A DNA stretch of 64,000 nt, taken from contig DAOUJQ010000001.1 in assembly GCA_034422455.1 (NCBI GenBank), positions 248,001-312,000 of the forward strand, written 5' to 3'. Within the stretch, counting starts at the first letter, position 1, and every line of letters starts with the position of its first letter. Under the pieces are notes generated by a model. That model worked only from the letters and a program-made list of their open reading frames with translations. It did not search any database and was not told where the DNA came from. This DNA is from UBA1127 sp034422455. GTDB taxonomy: Bacteria; Chloroflexota; Dehalococcoidia; Lucifugimonadales; UBA1127. Made by a program: the position numbers and the translations under genes. Below are positions 43,442 to 52,010 of this stretch, piece by piece.

Positions 43442-45316
43442 CTACGCACGCCTTCGGATGAGCCGCGTGGGCGTGTCCGCAATGAAGCCCGAGAGGTTCA
43501 GCGCCGTGTGGATCAACCCGATGTGCGAGTACGCCTGCGGAAAGTTGCCAAGCTGCCGGCCCGTAGCGGGGTCGAACATCTCGGCAAAGAGCCCAAGGTG
43601 GTTTGAGCACTTTGTGATCATCTCGTGGAAGTAGTCGAACGCCTTGTCCGTCTGGCCCGTGTATATCAAGTTGCCCATGAGCCAGAAGCTCAGCAGCGTG
43701 AACGCACCCTCAGGCTGGGCGTCGAGCCCGTCGTCCGTCTCCTCCGGGATGTAGCGCCAGACCAGCGGGCCCTCGGCCAGCTCCCGCTCGATGGCATCGA
43801 CGTTCTGGCGGACGCGCGGGTCCTCCCTGGGAATCAAGCCGAAGAAGGGGATGGCGAGATTGGACGCGTCGAGGGCATCGCTGCCGTAGCGCTGCCGGAA
43901 GGCCAGCTTGTCCTCGCTCCAGCCCTGGTCCAGCACCTCGGACTTGATGATGTAGGCGCCCTGTGCCCATCGCCGGTAGTGCCGCCGGTGGCCCACGGCC
44001 GCCGCAATGTATGCCGCCGTGTCCAGCGCCGTCCAGCACAGCACCTTGGAGTACACAAAGTGCTGCTGCTCCCCACGCACCTCCCAGACGCCGCGGTCGC
44101 GCCGTTGCCAGTTCTGCATCACCGTCTCAGCCAGCGAGTCCACCAGCTCCCACGCCTCCTCGGGGATCTCGCCGTGCAGCACCAGCAGCGAGTGGATGGA
44201 AGCGATGACCTCGCCGAACACGTCCATTTGCAGGTGCTCGGCCGCGCCGTTGCCGATGCGAACCGGCCGGGAGCCTTCGTAGCCGCTCAGGTGGTCGAGG
44301 ACCTGCTCCTTCAGCGACGAGGACTGGGTGATGCCGTAGACGATGCGCGTGCGCCGGCGGTTCAGCTGGCACTGCTCCAGCAGGAAGTTGATGAAGTGGT
44401 TTGCCCCGTAGGCGTCGCCGAGCCGGTAGAGGATGTCGACGGTAAAGCTCGTGTCCCGCAGCCACGAATAGCGATAGTCCCAGTTCCGTGAGCCGCCCAG
44501 GGTCTCGGGCAGGCTTGTGGTAGGGGCGGCCACAATTGCCCCGGTGCCCCGGTACATCATCAGGTGGAGCAGCAGAAAGGACCGCACCACGGGGCCTGGC
44601 CAGAGCCCCGTATAGTTCATGCCCGCGACAAGGTCGGTCCAGTACCGCTTGGTCTGCTGCAGCTTCTCCTGCGTCCGCAGGCGGTCGAGGCTGGCCGTCC
44701 GGCCGCTTCCGTAGGCGAGCACAAACGTAGCGGACTCCCCCTGCTGCAGCGTGAACGTCGATGAGACGCCGCCGCGTTCGACGGGCAACGGGATGTCCGC
44801 GACAAGCATCATCGTCTGCCGGCCGCCGCGCGCCTCAACGGCGCCGCCGCCGTTCGACCGGACGGCGCGAAGCGTCGGCACCGACCGGGCGTAATCGTGA
44901 CGCGGCTCGTAGTCGCATCGCATCTCCACGCTGCCCGACGTGCATGTCACGATGCGGTGGATTTCCGGCGGGTCCGCGGGGTTGGCGTCCACCCCGGCGC
45001 TCCCATCGCTGTCGTGGATGGGCATGAAGTCCGTGACGGTGACGACGCCGGTCGGCGTGGTGAAGGTTGTTTCCAGGACATTGGTGTCCTCGACGTACTC
45101 CTGGCGGGACCCAAGATAGGAGCCGGCCGGGCTGAGGCGGAACCGGCCGCCGATGTCCTGGTCGAGGATGGCCGCGAAGACGCTGGGCGAGTCAAAACGG
45201 GGCAGGCAACACCAATCGACGGAGCCGTCGGTGCTGACCAACGCCGCCGAAGACATGTCGCCGATTAGTCCGTAATCGTACAAGGTGTCTCTTGCGTTCA
45301 GATGTTGAACAGCCAA
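43442..45316 (-). CDS. GH15-family glycosidase (glucoamylase/trehalase-like)
   Basis: A 624-residue protein. The N-terminal beta-rich domain (YDYGLIGDMSSAALVSTDGSVDWCCLPRFDSPS) is trehalase-like, and the C-terminal (alpha/alpha)6 barrel has the GH15 segments SRNWDYRYSWLRDTSFTVD, DRGVWEVRGEQQHFVYSK (general acid Glu) and GLFAEMFDPATGRQLGNFPQAYSHIGLI (general base Glu). It would hydrolyse alpha-linked glucose or trehalose in the cytosol, as no signal peptide is seen. The start is TTG 45316; no better codon stands before the conserved block. It converges on shc. Confidence 0.93.
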   Translation of the reverse strand: MAVQHLNARDTLYDYGLIGDMSSAALVSTDGSVDWCCLPRFDSPSVFAAILDQDIGGRFRLSPAGSYLGSRQEYVEDTNVLETTFTTPTGVVTVTDFMPIHDSDGSAGVDANPADPPEIHRIVTCTSGSVEMRCDYEPRHDYARSVPTLRAVRSNGGGAVEARGGRQTMMLVADIPLPVERGGVSSTFTLQQGESATFVLAYGSGRTASLDRLRTQEKLQQTKRYWTDLVAGMNYTGLWPGPVVRSFLLLHLMMYRGTGAIVAAPTTSLPETLGGSRNWDYRYSWLRDTSFTVDILYRLGDAYGANHFINFLLEQCQLNRRRTRIVYGITQSSSLKEQVLDHLSGYEGSRPVRIGNGAAEHLQMDVFGEVIASIHSLLVLHGEIPEEAWELVDSLAETVMQNWQRRDRGVWEVRGEQQHFVYSKVLCWTALDTAAYIAAAVGHRRHYRRWAQGAYIIKSEVLDQGWSEDKLAFRQRYGSDALDASNLAIPFFGLIPREDPRVRQNVDAIERELAEGPLVWRYIPEETDDGLDAQPEGAFTLLSFWLMGNLIYTGQTDKAFDYFHEMITKCSNHLGLFAEMFDPATGRQLGNFPQAYSHIGLIHTALNLSGFIADTPTRLIRRRA

Positions 45317-45469
45317 GACACTCTAGCATCGTAGTATTGAGGGGCGCAATGCGGCGCATTACCCATATGGGCTGAAGCCTTCGCTGGAGTACGGGGCCGG
45401 AGCGCTGCGTCGCAAGGCCGCTTGCGTCGAAAGACGCCCTGTGGCCGCGCTGTCGAGCCCGCCCGAGAA

Positions 45470-46261
45470 TCAGTCCTCCATGGGCTGCACCTTGCCCAGG
45501 AAGACTTCCGTGAGGATGTTGGTCTCACGCACGTTGTCCGGAGTCCCCTCGAAGACCACGTGCCCGTTGTCGAGGATGTACGCCCGGTGGACAAACTCCA
45601 GCACGCCCTTGATGTTGTGCTCCACCAGCATGATGGTGGTGCGCAGCTCCTCGCTGATGACGGAGACCATGTAGAAAACGCTCGCCACGATGTTCGGCGC
45701 GAGGCCGAGTGTCGGCTCGTCGAGCAGCAGCACTTCCGGGTTGGCCATCAGCCCACGGCCGAGCGCCAGCATCTGCTGCTGGCCGCCGGACATCTGGCTG
45801 GCCAGGTCCTTGCGCTTCTCGTGGAGGATGGGAAACAGCTCCATCACGGAGTCCATCCGGCGCCGCTTCTCTGCTGCGTCGTTCAGGTACGGGCACCCCA
45901 TCTCCAGGTTTTCCTCGATGGTCAGGTGCGTGAAGAGCCGCCGCCCCTGCGGGACGAAGGCGATGCCGTGCTTGACGATCTCGTGCGTGGCCGTCGTCAG
46001 CGGCTCGTTGCGCCAGTACACGTGTCCCTCGGACACCGGGGCGAGGCCCATGATGGCCTTGAGCACCGTGGACTTGCCGGCGCCGTTGGGGCCCATCACT
46101 GCCACCATCTCGCCCTTGCGAATACCGAGAGTGGCGTGGGCCAGGGCGGTCACAGCGCCATAGTGGACGGAAACGTTCTCCATCTCGAGGATGAACGGGT
46201 CCGATGCCGTCCCGTTTGTCGTTTGCTCCGCGTCCTGCTGTTGTTCGTGCTCTTCCGTCAT
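45470..46261 (-). CDS. livF: Branched-chain amino acid-type ABC ATPase LivF
   Basis: A 263-residue ABC ATPase: Walker A GPNGAGKST, Q-loop VPQGRRLFTHLTIEENL, signature MSGGQQQMLALGRGL, Walker B VLLLDEPTLGLAP and H-loop VEHN. The RRLFTHLTI and LGLAP blocks are LivF-type. A charged N-terminal tail of about 22 residues is extra. It is the last gene of livKHMGF, 18 bases after livG, with GGAAGGACC upstream. Confidence 0.93.
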   Translation of the reverse strand: MTEEHEQQQDAEQTTNGTASDPFILEMENVSVHYGAVTALAHATLGIRKGEMVAVMGPNGAGKSTVLKAIMGLAPVSEGHVYWRNEPLTTATHEIVKHGIAFVPQGRRLFTHLTIEENLEMGCPYLNDAAEKRRRMDSVMELFPILHEKRKDLASQMSGGQQQMLALGRGLMANPEVLLLDEPTLGLAPNIVASVFYMVSVISEELRTTIMLVEHNIKGVLEFVHRAYILDNGHVVFEGTPDNVRETNILTEVFLGKVQPMED

Positions 46262-46279
46262 GGTCCTTCCCGCGTTGCG

Positions 46280-47041
46280 CTAGGCTCCCAGGTACGCCTC
46301 GATGACCTCCTGCCGGGCGAGCACCTCGTCGACGTCGCCCTCGACGAGCAACTCGCCGCTGTCCATGACGATGAGGTGGTCGGAAAGCTCCCGCACGATG
46401 TCCATGTTGTGGGAGATGAAGATGATGCTCTTCCCCTGCGCGCGCAGCTGCCGGATGATGTCCTTCACCACCACCAGCATCTGCGGGAACAGGCCGGCGA
46501 AGGGCTCGTCAAGGAGGTAAGTGTTGACGTCCAGGGCCATCGCCCGCGCCATCTCCAGCAGCTTCCGCTGTCCGTACGACAGGTCCTGCGCCAGCGAGTT
46601 TCGCTTGTCCCACATTCCCACGTCTTTCAGCACCTGTTCCACGCGCTGCTTCTGTGAGTCCTTGCCCCGCTCCAGGAGAGCCGGCAGCAGCCGCCGCTCG
46701 GTCAGCACCACCATGATGTTGTCCCACACGCTGATCTGGTTGAACACCCGCACGTCCTGAAAGGTGCGGGTCATTCCCAGCGCGGGCGTCTCGTGCGGGT
46801 GCACCGTTCGCAGCCCGACGCCGTCCACGATGACCATGCCGCCGTCGAGCGGGAGCATGCCGCTCAGCACGTTGATGAGCGTCGACTTACCGGAGCCGTT
46901 GGGGCCGATGACGCACGTGATCTGCCCACGCGGGATGGAGATGGAAAGCCGGTGCAGCGCCTGTACGCCTCCGAAGTTCTTGCTGACGCCCACGGTCCCC
47001 AGCGCGTAGTGTTCCGCGTCCCTGGCCGGCACCTGTGTCAT
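46280..47041 (-). CDS. livG: Branched-chain amino acid-type ABC ATPase LivG
   Basis: A 253-residue ABC ATPase: Walker A GPNGSGKST, Q-loop MTRTFQDVRVFNQISVWDN (LivG-type RTFQ), signature DLSYGQRKLLEMARAM, Walker B TYLLDEPFAGLFP and H-loop ISHNMD. ATG 47041 overlaps the livM stop (ATGA), giving coupled translation, with GGGAGG eight bases upstream. It drives uptake with LivF. Confidence 0.94.
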   Translation of the reverse strand: MTQVPARDAEHYALGTVGVSKNFGGVQALHRLSISIPRGQITCVIGPNGSGKSTLINVLSGMLPLDGGMVIVDGVGLRTVHPHETPALGMTRTFQDVRVFNQISVWDNIMVVLTERRLLPALLERGKDSQKQRVEQVLKDVGMWDKRNSLAQDLSYGQRKLLEMARAMALDVNTYLLDEPFAGLFPQMLVVVKDIIRQLRAQGKSIIFISHNMDIVRELSDHLIVMDSGELLVEGDVDEVLARQEVIEAYLGA

Positions 47042-48084
47042 AGCTTGTACCTCCCAAGCAGCCCCTGCGGCCGGAACAGCATCAGCAGCACCAGCATGAT
47101 GCCAAGCACAACCTGCCGCGCCTGTCCCACGTATTCGTCCGGCAGGAACGGCAGGAAGCGCATGCCTTCTTCCAGCAGCACGAAGGTCATCGCGCCCAGC
47201 AGCGAGCCCCAGATCGTCGCCAGCCCGCCCAGGATGACGATGGACACCAGCAGGATCGACTCCAGCAGGATGAAGGAGTTCGGGTCGATGAACGACGTCC
47301 AGCTCGCGAAGAGCCCTCCCGCCAGCGCTGCCATCATGGCGGAGATCACCCACACGGTCAGCTTGTAATGCGTCACCCGGTAGCCAAACACCGCTGCAAC
47401 CTGCTCGTCCTCCCGGATGGCCGTCAGCACCCGCCCGTAGGACGACGTGACGATGAACCACGATACAAGCGCCACAATTGCGAGGAAGGCCAGCGCCAGG
47501 ATCAGGTAGGCCAACTCGCCGTCGAACACGTAATTGCCTATGGCCGGCCGGGAGATCTCGTGAATGCCGAACGCCCCTCGGGTGACCGCGCGCCAGTTGA
47601 GGAAGATGTTGAAAGAGATGATGGCGAAGCCGAAAGAGACCAGCACGAACACGTCGTCACGGAACCGGTTGAAGACGGTGCCCACGGCCAGTGCGATGAT
47701 CCCGGCGAGCGCCACGCCGATGGGCAGCGCTGCAAAGAACGGCCACTCGATTGTGGGGATGGCCTCCGTCCGGAGCTGCTCGTAGTCGGCGTGGGACGTG
47801 AGGATGGCAACCGTGTACGCGCCAATGCCAAAGAAGCCGATATGCCCTACGGACAGCAGCCCCGTGAAGCCGACCACCAGGTTCAGGCTGACGGTCAGGA
47901 TGGCCCAGATGGCAAAGACGGTGCCTATGGTGATGGCGAATCCCACGCCCTGCCAGATGACGAATCCGATCACCCACGCCAATACGATGAGGTTGGCCCA
48001 CAGCTCGACGTTGCCACCGGCCAGGCGCTGCACCAGCCCCGGCTTGGGCTCCATCTCACTCATGTCGCGTGCGGTAGTTGCCAT
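47038..48084 (-). CDS. livM: Branched-chain amino acid-type permease LivM
   Basis: A 348-residue membrane protein with about nine helices. Blocks include LNLVVGFTGLLSVGHIGFFGIGAYTVAI (the LivM glycine-rich EAA-like region), GRVLTAIREDEQVAAVFGY and GLATIWGSLLGA. ATG 48084 has GGAAG seven bases upstream and lies four bases after the livH stop. An upstream in-frame extension in the livH gene is a shadow. It pairs with LivH to form the channel. Confidence 0.93.
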   Translation of the reverse strand: MATTARDMSEMEPKPGLVQRLAGGNVELWANLIVLAWVIGFVIWQGVGFAITIGTVFAIWAILTVSLNLVVGFTGLLSVGHIGFFGIGAYTVAILTSHADYEQLRTEAIPTIEWPFFAALPIGVALAGIIALAVGTVFNRFRDDVFVLVSFGFAIISFNIFLNWRAVTRGAFGIHEISRPAIGNYVFDGELAYLILALAFLAIVALVSWFIVTSSYGRVLTAIREDEQVAAVFGYRVTHYKLTVWVISAMMAALAGGLFASWTSFIDPNSFILLESILLVSIVILGGLATIWGSLLGAMTFVLLEEGMRFLPFLPDEYVGQARQVVLGIMLVLLMLFRPQGLLGRYKL

Positions 48085-48088
48085 AGCA

Positions 48089-49447
48089 TCACTTCCGGGG
48101 CAGCAGGCCCTTGGGCCAGAACGACAGGAAGAGGATGAGGACCACGAACGAGATGACGTCCCTCCACTCCCCGGCCAGGTCCCATATGCCGAACTGCTCC
48201 ACCATTCCCAGCGCGAATCCGCCCACCAGGGCCCCGTAGAGGTTGCCGATGCCGCCCATGACGGACGCAATCCACCCCTTCAGGAGGAGCAGCAGTCCCA
48301 TCCGGGGCTGAATCGCAGTGTCGTGGCCGCTCAGCACGCCGGCGGTGGCGGCAAACGCCGCGCCGATGAAGAAGACGATAGCGATGACCACGGTGGTGTT
48401 GATGCCCACGACCTTGGACACGTCCTCGTCGTCGCCGATGGCGCGCACGGTCCTCCCGAATGCGGTCCTCTGCAGCAGCCACATCAGACCCACGAAGCCC
48501 ACGAGCGCAGCCCCGACAGTGAAGACGTTGAATCCCTTGATGTTTCCGCCCGCGATCTCCCAGGGCTGGCTCCAGAAGGCATCCGGCAACGGCCGCGGCG
48601 CGCTGTCGAAGATGATGGAGATGGCCGCGGTGATGGCAAGCAGGATGCCCATCGAGGCCACGAGCATGATCAACGGCGACCGGGCGCGATTCCGCAGCGT
48701 GACGTACAGGCCCCGGTACAGGCCGAGTGCCGTGCAGCCTGCCAGCAGGCAGGAGACAACCCAGCTCAGGTAGAGCTTGGAGCCGGGCGCGTCGGAGATG
48801 AGCAACGCCGCAATGACGCCCACCACGAGCGCGACGGCGGCGGGCACGTAGGTCGAAAGCAACACGACCCCGCTGCCGGCCAGCTTCTGGATGCCATGCC
48901 GGAGCGCGAGTCCAGCAATCGCTCCGATGCCGATCCCTGCAACCGGCCCAAACGTGACGTGAAGGTGTTCCGTGTAGGTCAGGACAAACCCTGTGTAGAT
49001 GCCCACTGCAGCCGCCGCCAGTCCAATTGCGGCGAAGAGCGTGCGGTGGCTTATTCTGCCTCGTGTGCGGTGATAGAAAATCTCGTAGAGCGCCCAGGCC
49101 AGGACGCCCGCCACCACAAGCGCGAAGAACACGTTCACCGCCGGACTCTGCACCTGGTACAGGCCGCCGATGGCCTCCTTCGAGCGCAGGTAGAAGACCC
49201 CGTAGGCGCCCATGGCCGCGGCTGCCCCGTAGTAGAGGTCAAAGAACCACACCGTGCTGTAGACGATGGTGAAGCCCATTGCCAGCAGCGCGTACACGGC
49301 CCCAACGGAAAGCCCGTTGTACGTGAACTGCACGGCCTGGCTGGGAGACTGGGTGATCTTCCAGCCGATGTAGGCCACGGCCAGTGTTGCAAGCACTATC
49401 GCCAGGTAGTTGGCCTGACGGGTGCCTGTTGCAACGAGGCGTCGCAC
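48089..49447 (-). CDS. livH: Branched-chain amino acid-type permease LivH, enlarged
   Basis: A 452-residue membrane protein; typical LivH proteins have about 290-310 residues. The ends match LivH (YNGLSVGAVYALLAMGFTIVYSTV at the N-terminus; GRTVRAIGDDEDVSKVVGIN, GWIASVMGGIGNLYGALVGG and FWPKGLLPRK at the C-terminus). Between about residues 95 and 255 there is extra hydrophobic sequence forming roughly four more helices. The insert is in frame and keeps normal composition, so it is part of the gene. GTG 49447 has GAGGTG upstream. Confidence 0.9.
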   Translation of the reverse strand: MRRLVATGTRQANYLAIVLATLAVAYIGWKITQSPSQAVQFTYNGLSVGAVYALLAMGFTIVYSTVWFFDLYYGAAAAMGAYGVFYLRSKEAIGGLYQVQSPAVNVFFALVVAGVLAWALYEIFYHRTRGRISHRTLFAAIGLAAAAVGIYTGFVLTYTEHLHVTFGPVAGIGIGAIAGLALRHGIQKLAGSGVVLLSTYVPAAVALVVGVIAALLISDAPGSKLYLSWVVSCLLAGCTALGLYRGLYVTLRNRARSPLIMLVASMGILLAITAAISIIFDSAPRPLPDAFWSQPWEIAGGNIKGFNVFTVGAALVGFVGLMWLLQRTAFGRTVRAIGDDEDVSKVVGINTTVVIAIVFFIGAAFAATAGVLSGHDTAIQPRMGLLLLLKGWIASVMGGIGNLYGALVGGFALGMVEQFGIWDLAGEWRDVISFVVLILFLSFWPKGLLPRK

Positions 49448-49537
49448 GCTAGTGCACCTCAGCTATCAAATGACGAGGGGCAGCGACGCCCGGCGCCCTT
49501 TCAGGCTGCCGCGGCATCGCCACCCCCACGTGCCGAC

Positions 49538-50713
49538 TTAGAGAATGGGCGCCGGGCCCAGCACCCTGTAGCCCTGGTTGTCGTCGGTCCGCTCACCGAC
49601 TGGGAGGACCTGGATGACAACGTTGGACAGCCCTACGACCTCACCCTTCTCGTCGAAGCTGTAGTTCTCGCCGATGGCGCCGCTCCAGGTGATGTCGTAG
49701 AGGCAGTCGCGCATGCCGTCGGCGTCCTGGTCGTCGTCGGTCTCCTTCAGGCACTCCGCCGTGATGTACACGTCGTCATAGGCGGAGCCCAGGTACCACT
49801 GGAGCGTCACGTATTCGTACTTGGCGCGGAAGTTGTTGACCACCTCCGTGGCCTTGGTGTTGTTCGGGTCCAGGTCGGTGATGATCGCCTTGACGCCGGT
49901 GGCCGCCTCGCCGGCGACTTCCAGCGCCGTCGTGCCTACCACGACGATGTCGCCGTAGATTGGCCCCTCGTAACCGAGCTCCCGGGCCTGCTTGACCACG
50001 GTGCCGCCGGTGAACTCAGCCTGTGCCGCCACCAGCAGAGCGTCGGGGTTTTCGCCCAGCAGCTTGGTGAGCTGGCTCCGGAAGTCAGTGGTGTCGGAGG
50101 GGAACCGTTCCTCGCCGAGGACTGAGCCGCCAAGCTCCACGAACCGGTCTGCAGAGGCGCGCCGTACGCCCTCGGCGTAGTCCGTGGACTCCGAGATGGT
50201 GGCGATGGAGCGTATCCCGTCGGACCACATGGTGTTGCCCATGTCGATGCCGAGCTGTGCGTCGTTGAGCGACGTCCGGAAGATGTAGTCGCCTGCGTCC
50301 GCGATGTCGGGGTTGGTTGCCAGGCCGGAGAACAGGATATTGCCGTCCGCCTCGGCCAGAGGCGCCGCGCCGAGCATCGCGCCGCTGCAGGAGGTGCCCA
50401 GGATGATCCTGACGCCGTCGACGTCCGTGAGCTTGTTGTACGCGGTGATGGCGTCCTGGGCGTTGCACTTGGAGTCCTCGACCACCAGCTCCAGCATCTT
50501 CCCGTTGACGCCGCCCGCCGCGTTGATCTCGTCAACGGCCATCTGCTTGGCCTGGTTGGCGACGGTCCCGTAGGTCTCGCCGGGGCCTGTCAGCGACTCC
50601 ATGACGCCAATGCGGAAGGTGTCGTCCCCATCATCCTCGCACGCGACAAGACCCAACGCCCCAACGGTAAGGAGGGTCAATATGAGAATCCATCTGGCCG
50701 ATAACGTGCGCAT
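49538..50713 (-). CDS. livK: Branched-chain amino acid-type substrate-binding lipoprotein LivK
   Basis: A 391-residue lipoprotein (lipobox LVA-C25) of the periplasmic-binding-protein type I fold: IGVMESLTGPGETYGTVANQAKQMAVDEINAAGGVNG is the family start, followed by the VEDSKCNAQDAITAYNKL block and GYEGPIYGDIVV. It captures amino acids, amides or related ligands for LivHMGF; branched-chain specificity is not assured. The ATG has a long GGAGGAGGACGC site. It is the first gene of the operon. Confidence 0.94.
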   Translation of the reverse strand: MRTLSARWILILTLLTVGALGLVACEDDGDDTFRIGVMESLTGPGETYGTVANQAKQMAVDEINAAGGVNGKMLELVVEDSKCNAQDAITAYNKLTDVDGVRIILGTSCSGAMLGAAPLAEADGNILFSGLATNPDIADAGDYIFRTSLNDAQLGIDMGNTMWSDGIRSIATISESTDYAEGVRRASADRFVELGGSVLGEERFPSDTTDFRSQLTKLLGENPDALLVAAQAEFTGGTVVKQARELGYEGPIYGDIVVVGTTALEVAGEAATGVKAIITDLDPNNTKATEVVNNFRAKYEYVTLQWYLGSAYDDVYITAECLKETDDDQDADGMRDCLYDITWSGAIGENYSFDEKGEVVGLSNVVIQVLPVGERTDDNQGYRVLGPAPIL

Positions 50714-50768
50714 GCGTCCTCCTCCTCTGGATCATCCCCTGTGGCTTGAATCCCCAAGGCTCCGTAAT

Positions 50769-50817
50769 CACCACTCGGTGGTGCGCACAGTATGCCCCTA
50801 TGGAGCCTGATATTCAA
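50769..50817 (-). promoter_or_regulatory. Promoter and palindrome upstream of livK
   Basis: On the minus strand TTGAAT (50817-50812), a 17-base spacer and CATACT (50794-50789). Just downstream, CACCAC-TCG-GTGGTG (50769-50783) is a perfect inverted repeat overlapping the expected transcription start, suggesting an operator or a leader hairpin. Confidence 0.5.
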
Positions 50818-51018
50818 GGCGTATCTGCGGGCGCCATCGCGGAATTGTCTTGCAGAATGCGCTACAGGCCAAGCTGCCGTTCGCGCTTACACGAAATCGA
50901 GTCGGACGCTGACGTCTTCGTTCCCGAAACCGGATGACAGCGGGTTGTGTGATGCGACGGCAAATGGCATATGATGGGATTCGCTCTTGGTGTGGAGAAA
51001 TGGCCCAAAGAGGTGGTA

Positions 51019-51750
51019 ATGATGGTGAGAATCGCCCTTCCGGTGGTGGCGCTCCTGGCGGCCCTGACTCTTGCCTGCAATGGCTCCGACACCGTGACGC
51101 TGGCCACGGACGGCGCCTACGAGCCCTTCAACTTCGTCAACGACGATGGAGAGGTCGACGGCCTCGAGCGGGAGATGGGCGACGAACTCTGCCGCAAGGC
51201 CGAGCTGGACTGCGAGTGGCTCGTGACGGACTGGGACACTATGATCCCTGACCTCGTGGCGGAGGACTTCGACGCCATCCTCGCCGGCATGAGCATCACA
51301 GCAGAGCGCGACGAGACCATCGACTTCACCCAGCCGTACTACCCGCCGACTCCGTCCGTATATCTGGCCCAGGCGGGGGCGGGCGACGAAGCCGTCAACG
51401 GAACGCTCGGCGTCTTCTCCAACTCCATCTTCTCCGACTACTTGACCGAGAAGGGCGTGCCCTTTGTAGGATTCGATCTGACGCAGGACCAATTGGACGC
51501 GGTGCTGAACGGGGACGTGGATGCCATCCTGGTCGACCATGCCTTCGCGGTGGACAAGCTGGCGGAGTTCAGCGGAAAGCTCGCCATTGTGGGGCCTTCC
51601 GTCGAGCTTGACATGGGCATCGGCATCGGCGTCCGGGAGGGCAGCGAGCTGTTGGCGAAGTTCAATGAGGCCCTCGCCGAAATGAAGGCGGACGGCTCGC
51701 TCAATGACCTGATCACCAAGTGGGTCGGAGAGGACGCGGTCACGTTCTGA
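51019..51750 (+). CDS. Family-3 amino acid-binding lipoprotein, orphan
   Basis: A 243-residue solute-binding lipoprotein (lipobox TLA-C20) of SBP family 3, the type that binds polar amino acids: VTLATDGAYEPFNFVNDDGEVDGLEREMGDELC, WDTMIPDLVAEDFDAILAGMSITAERDETIDFTQPYY and the hinge DAILVDHAF. No permease or ATPase of this class is nearby, so it works with a distant transporter or as a sensor. The ATG at 51019 (or the adjoining one at 51022) follows AGAGGTGG. A TATGAT at 50970-50975 may be its -10 box. Confidence 0.9.
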   Translation: MMVRIALPVVALLAALTLACNGSDTVTLATDGAYEPFNFVNDDGEVDGLEREMGDELCRKAELDCEWLVTDWDTMIPDLVAEDFDAILAGMSITAERDETIDFTQPYYPPTPSVYLAQAGAGDEAVNGTLGVFSNSIFSDYLTEKGVPFVGFDLTQDQLDAVLNGDVDAILVDHAFAVDKLAEFSGKLAIVGPSVELDMGIGIGVREGSELLAKFNEALAEMKADGSLNDLITKWVGEDAVTF

Positions 51751-52010
51751 GCGACTCTGAATGAGATTTCCGCCAGGCAACGCCCGGATGCTCCTCGCCC
51801 GGGTTCCCACACTCCAGCCGTCGCGGCGGCGGACCCTGCTCTACCGCCGAGGTTGCACCATGCGCCAATTCAGGGTGTTTTGTGTTGCCCATGACGCAAA
51901 TGTGCTATCCTATTGGTAAGTTTTTCACAAAGCCCGGATCCCCACGCCTCCTTCTTCAACTGCCCTTCACAATTAGCCCCCGCACAGGGGTGGAACACGA
52001 GGAGTAGTCA

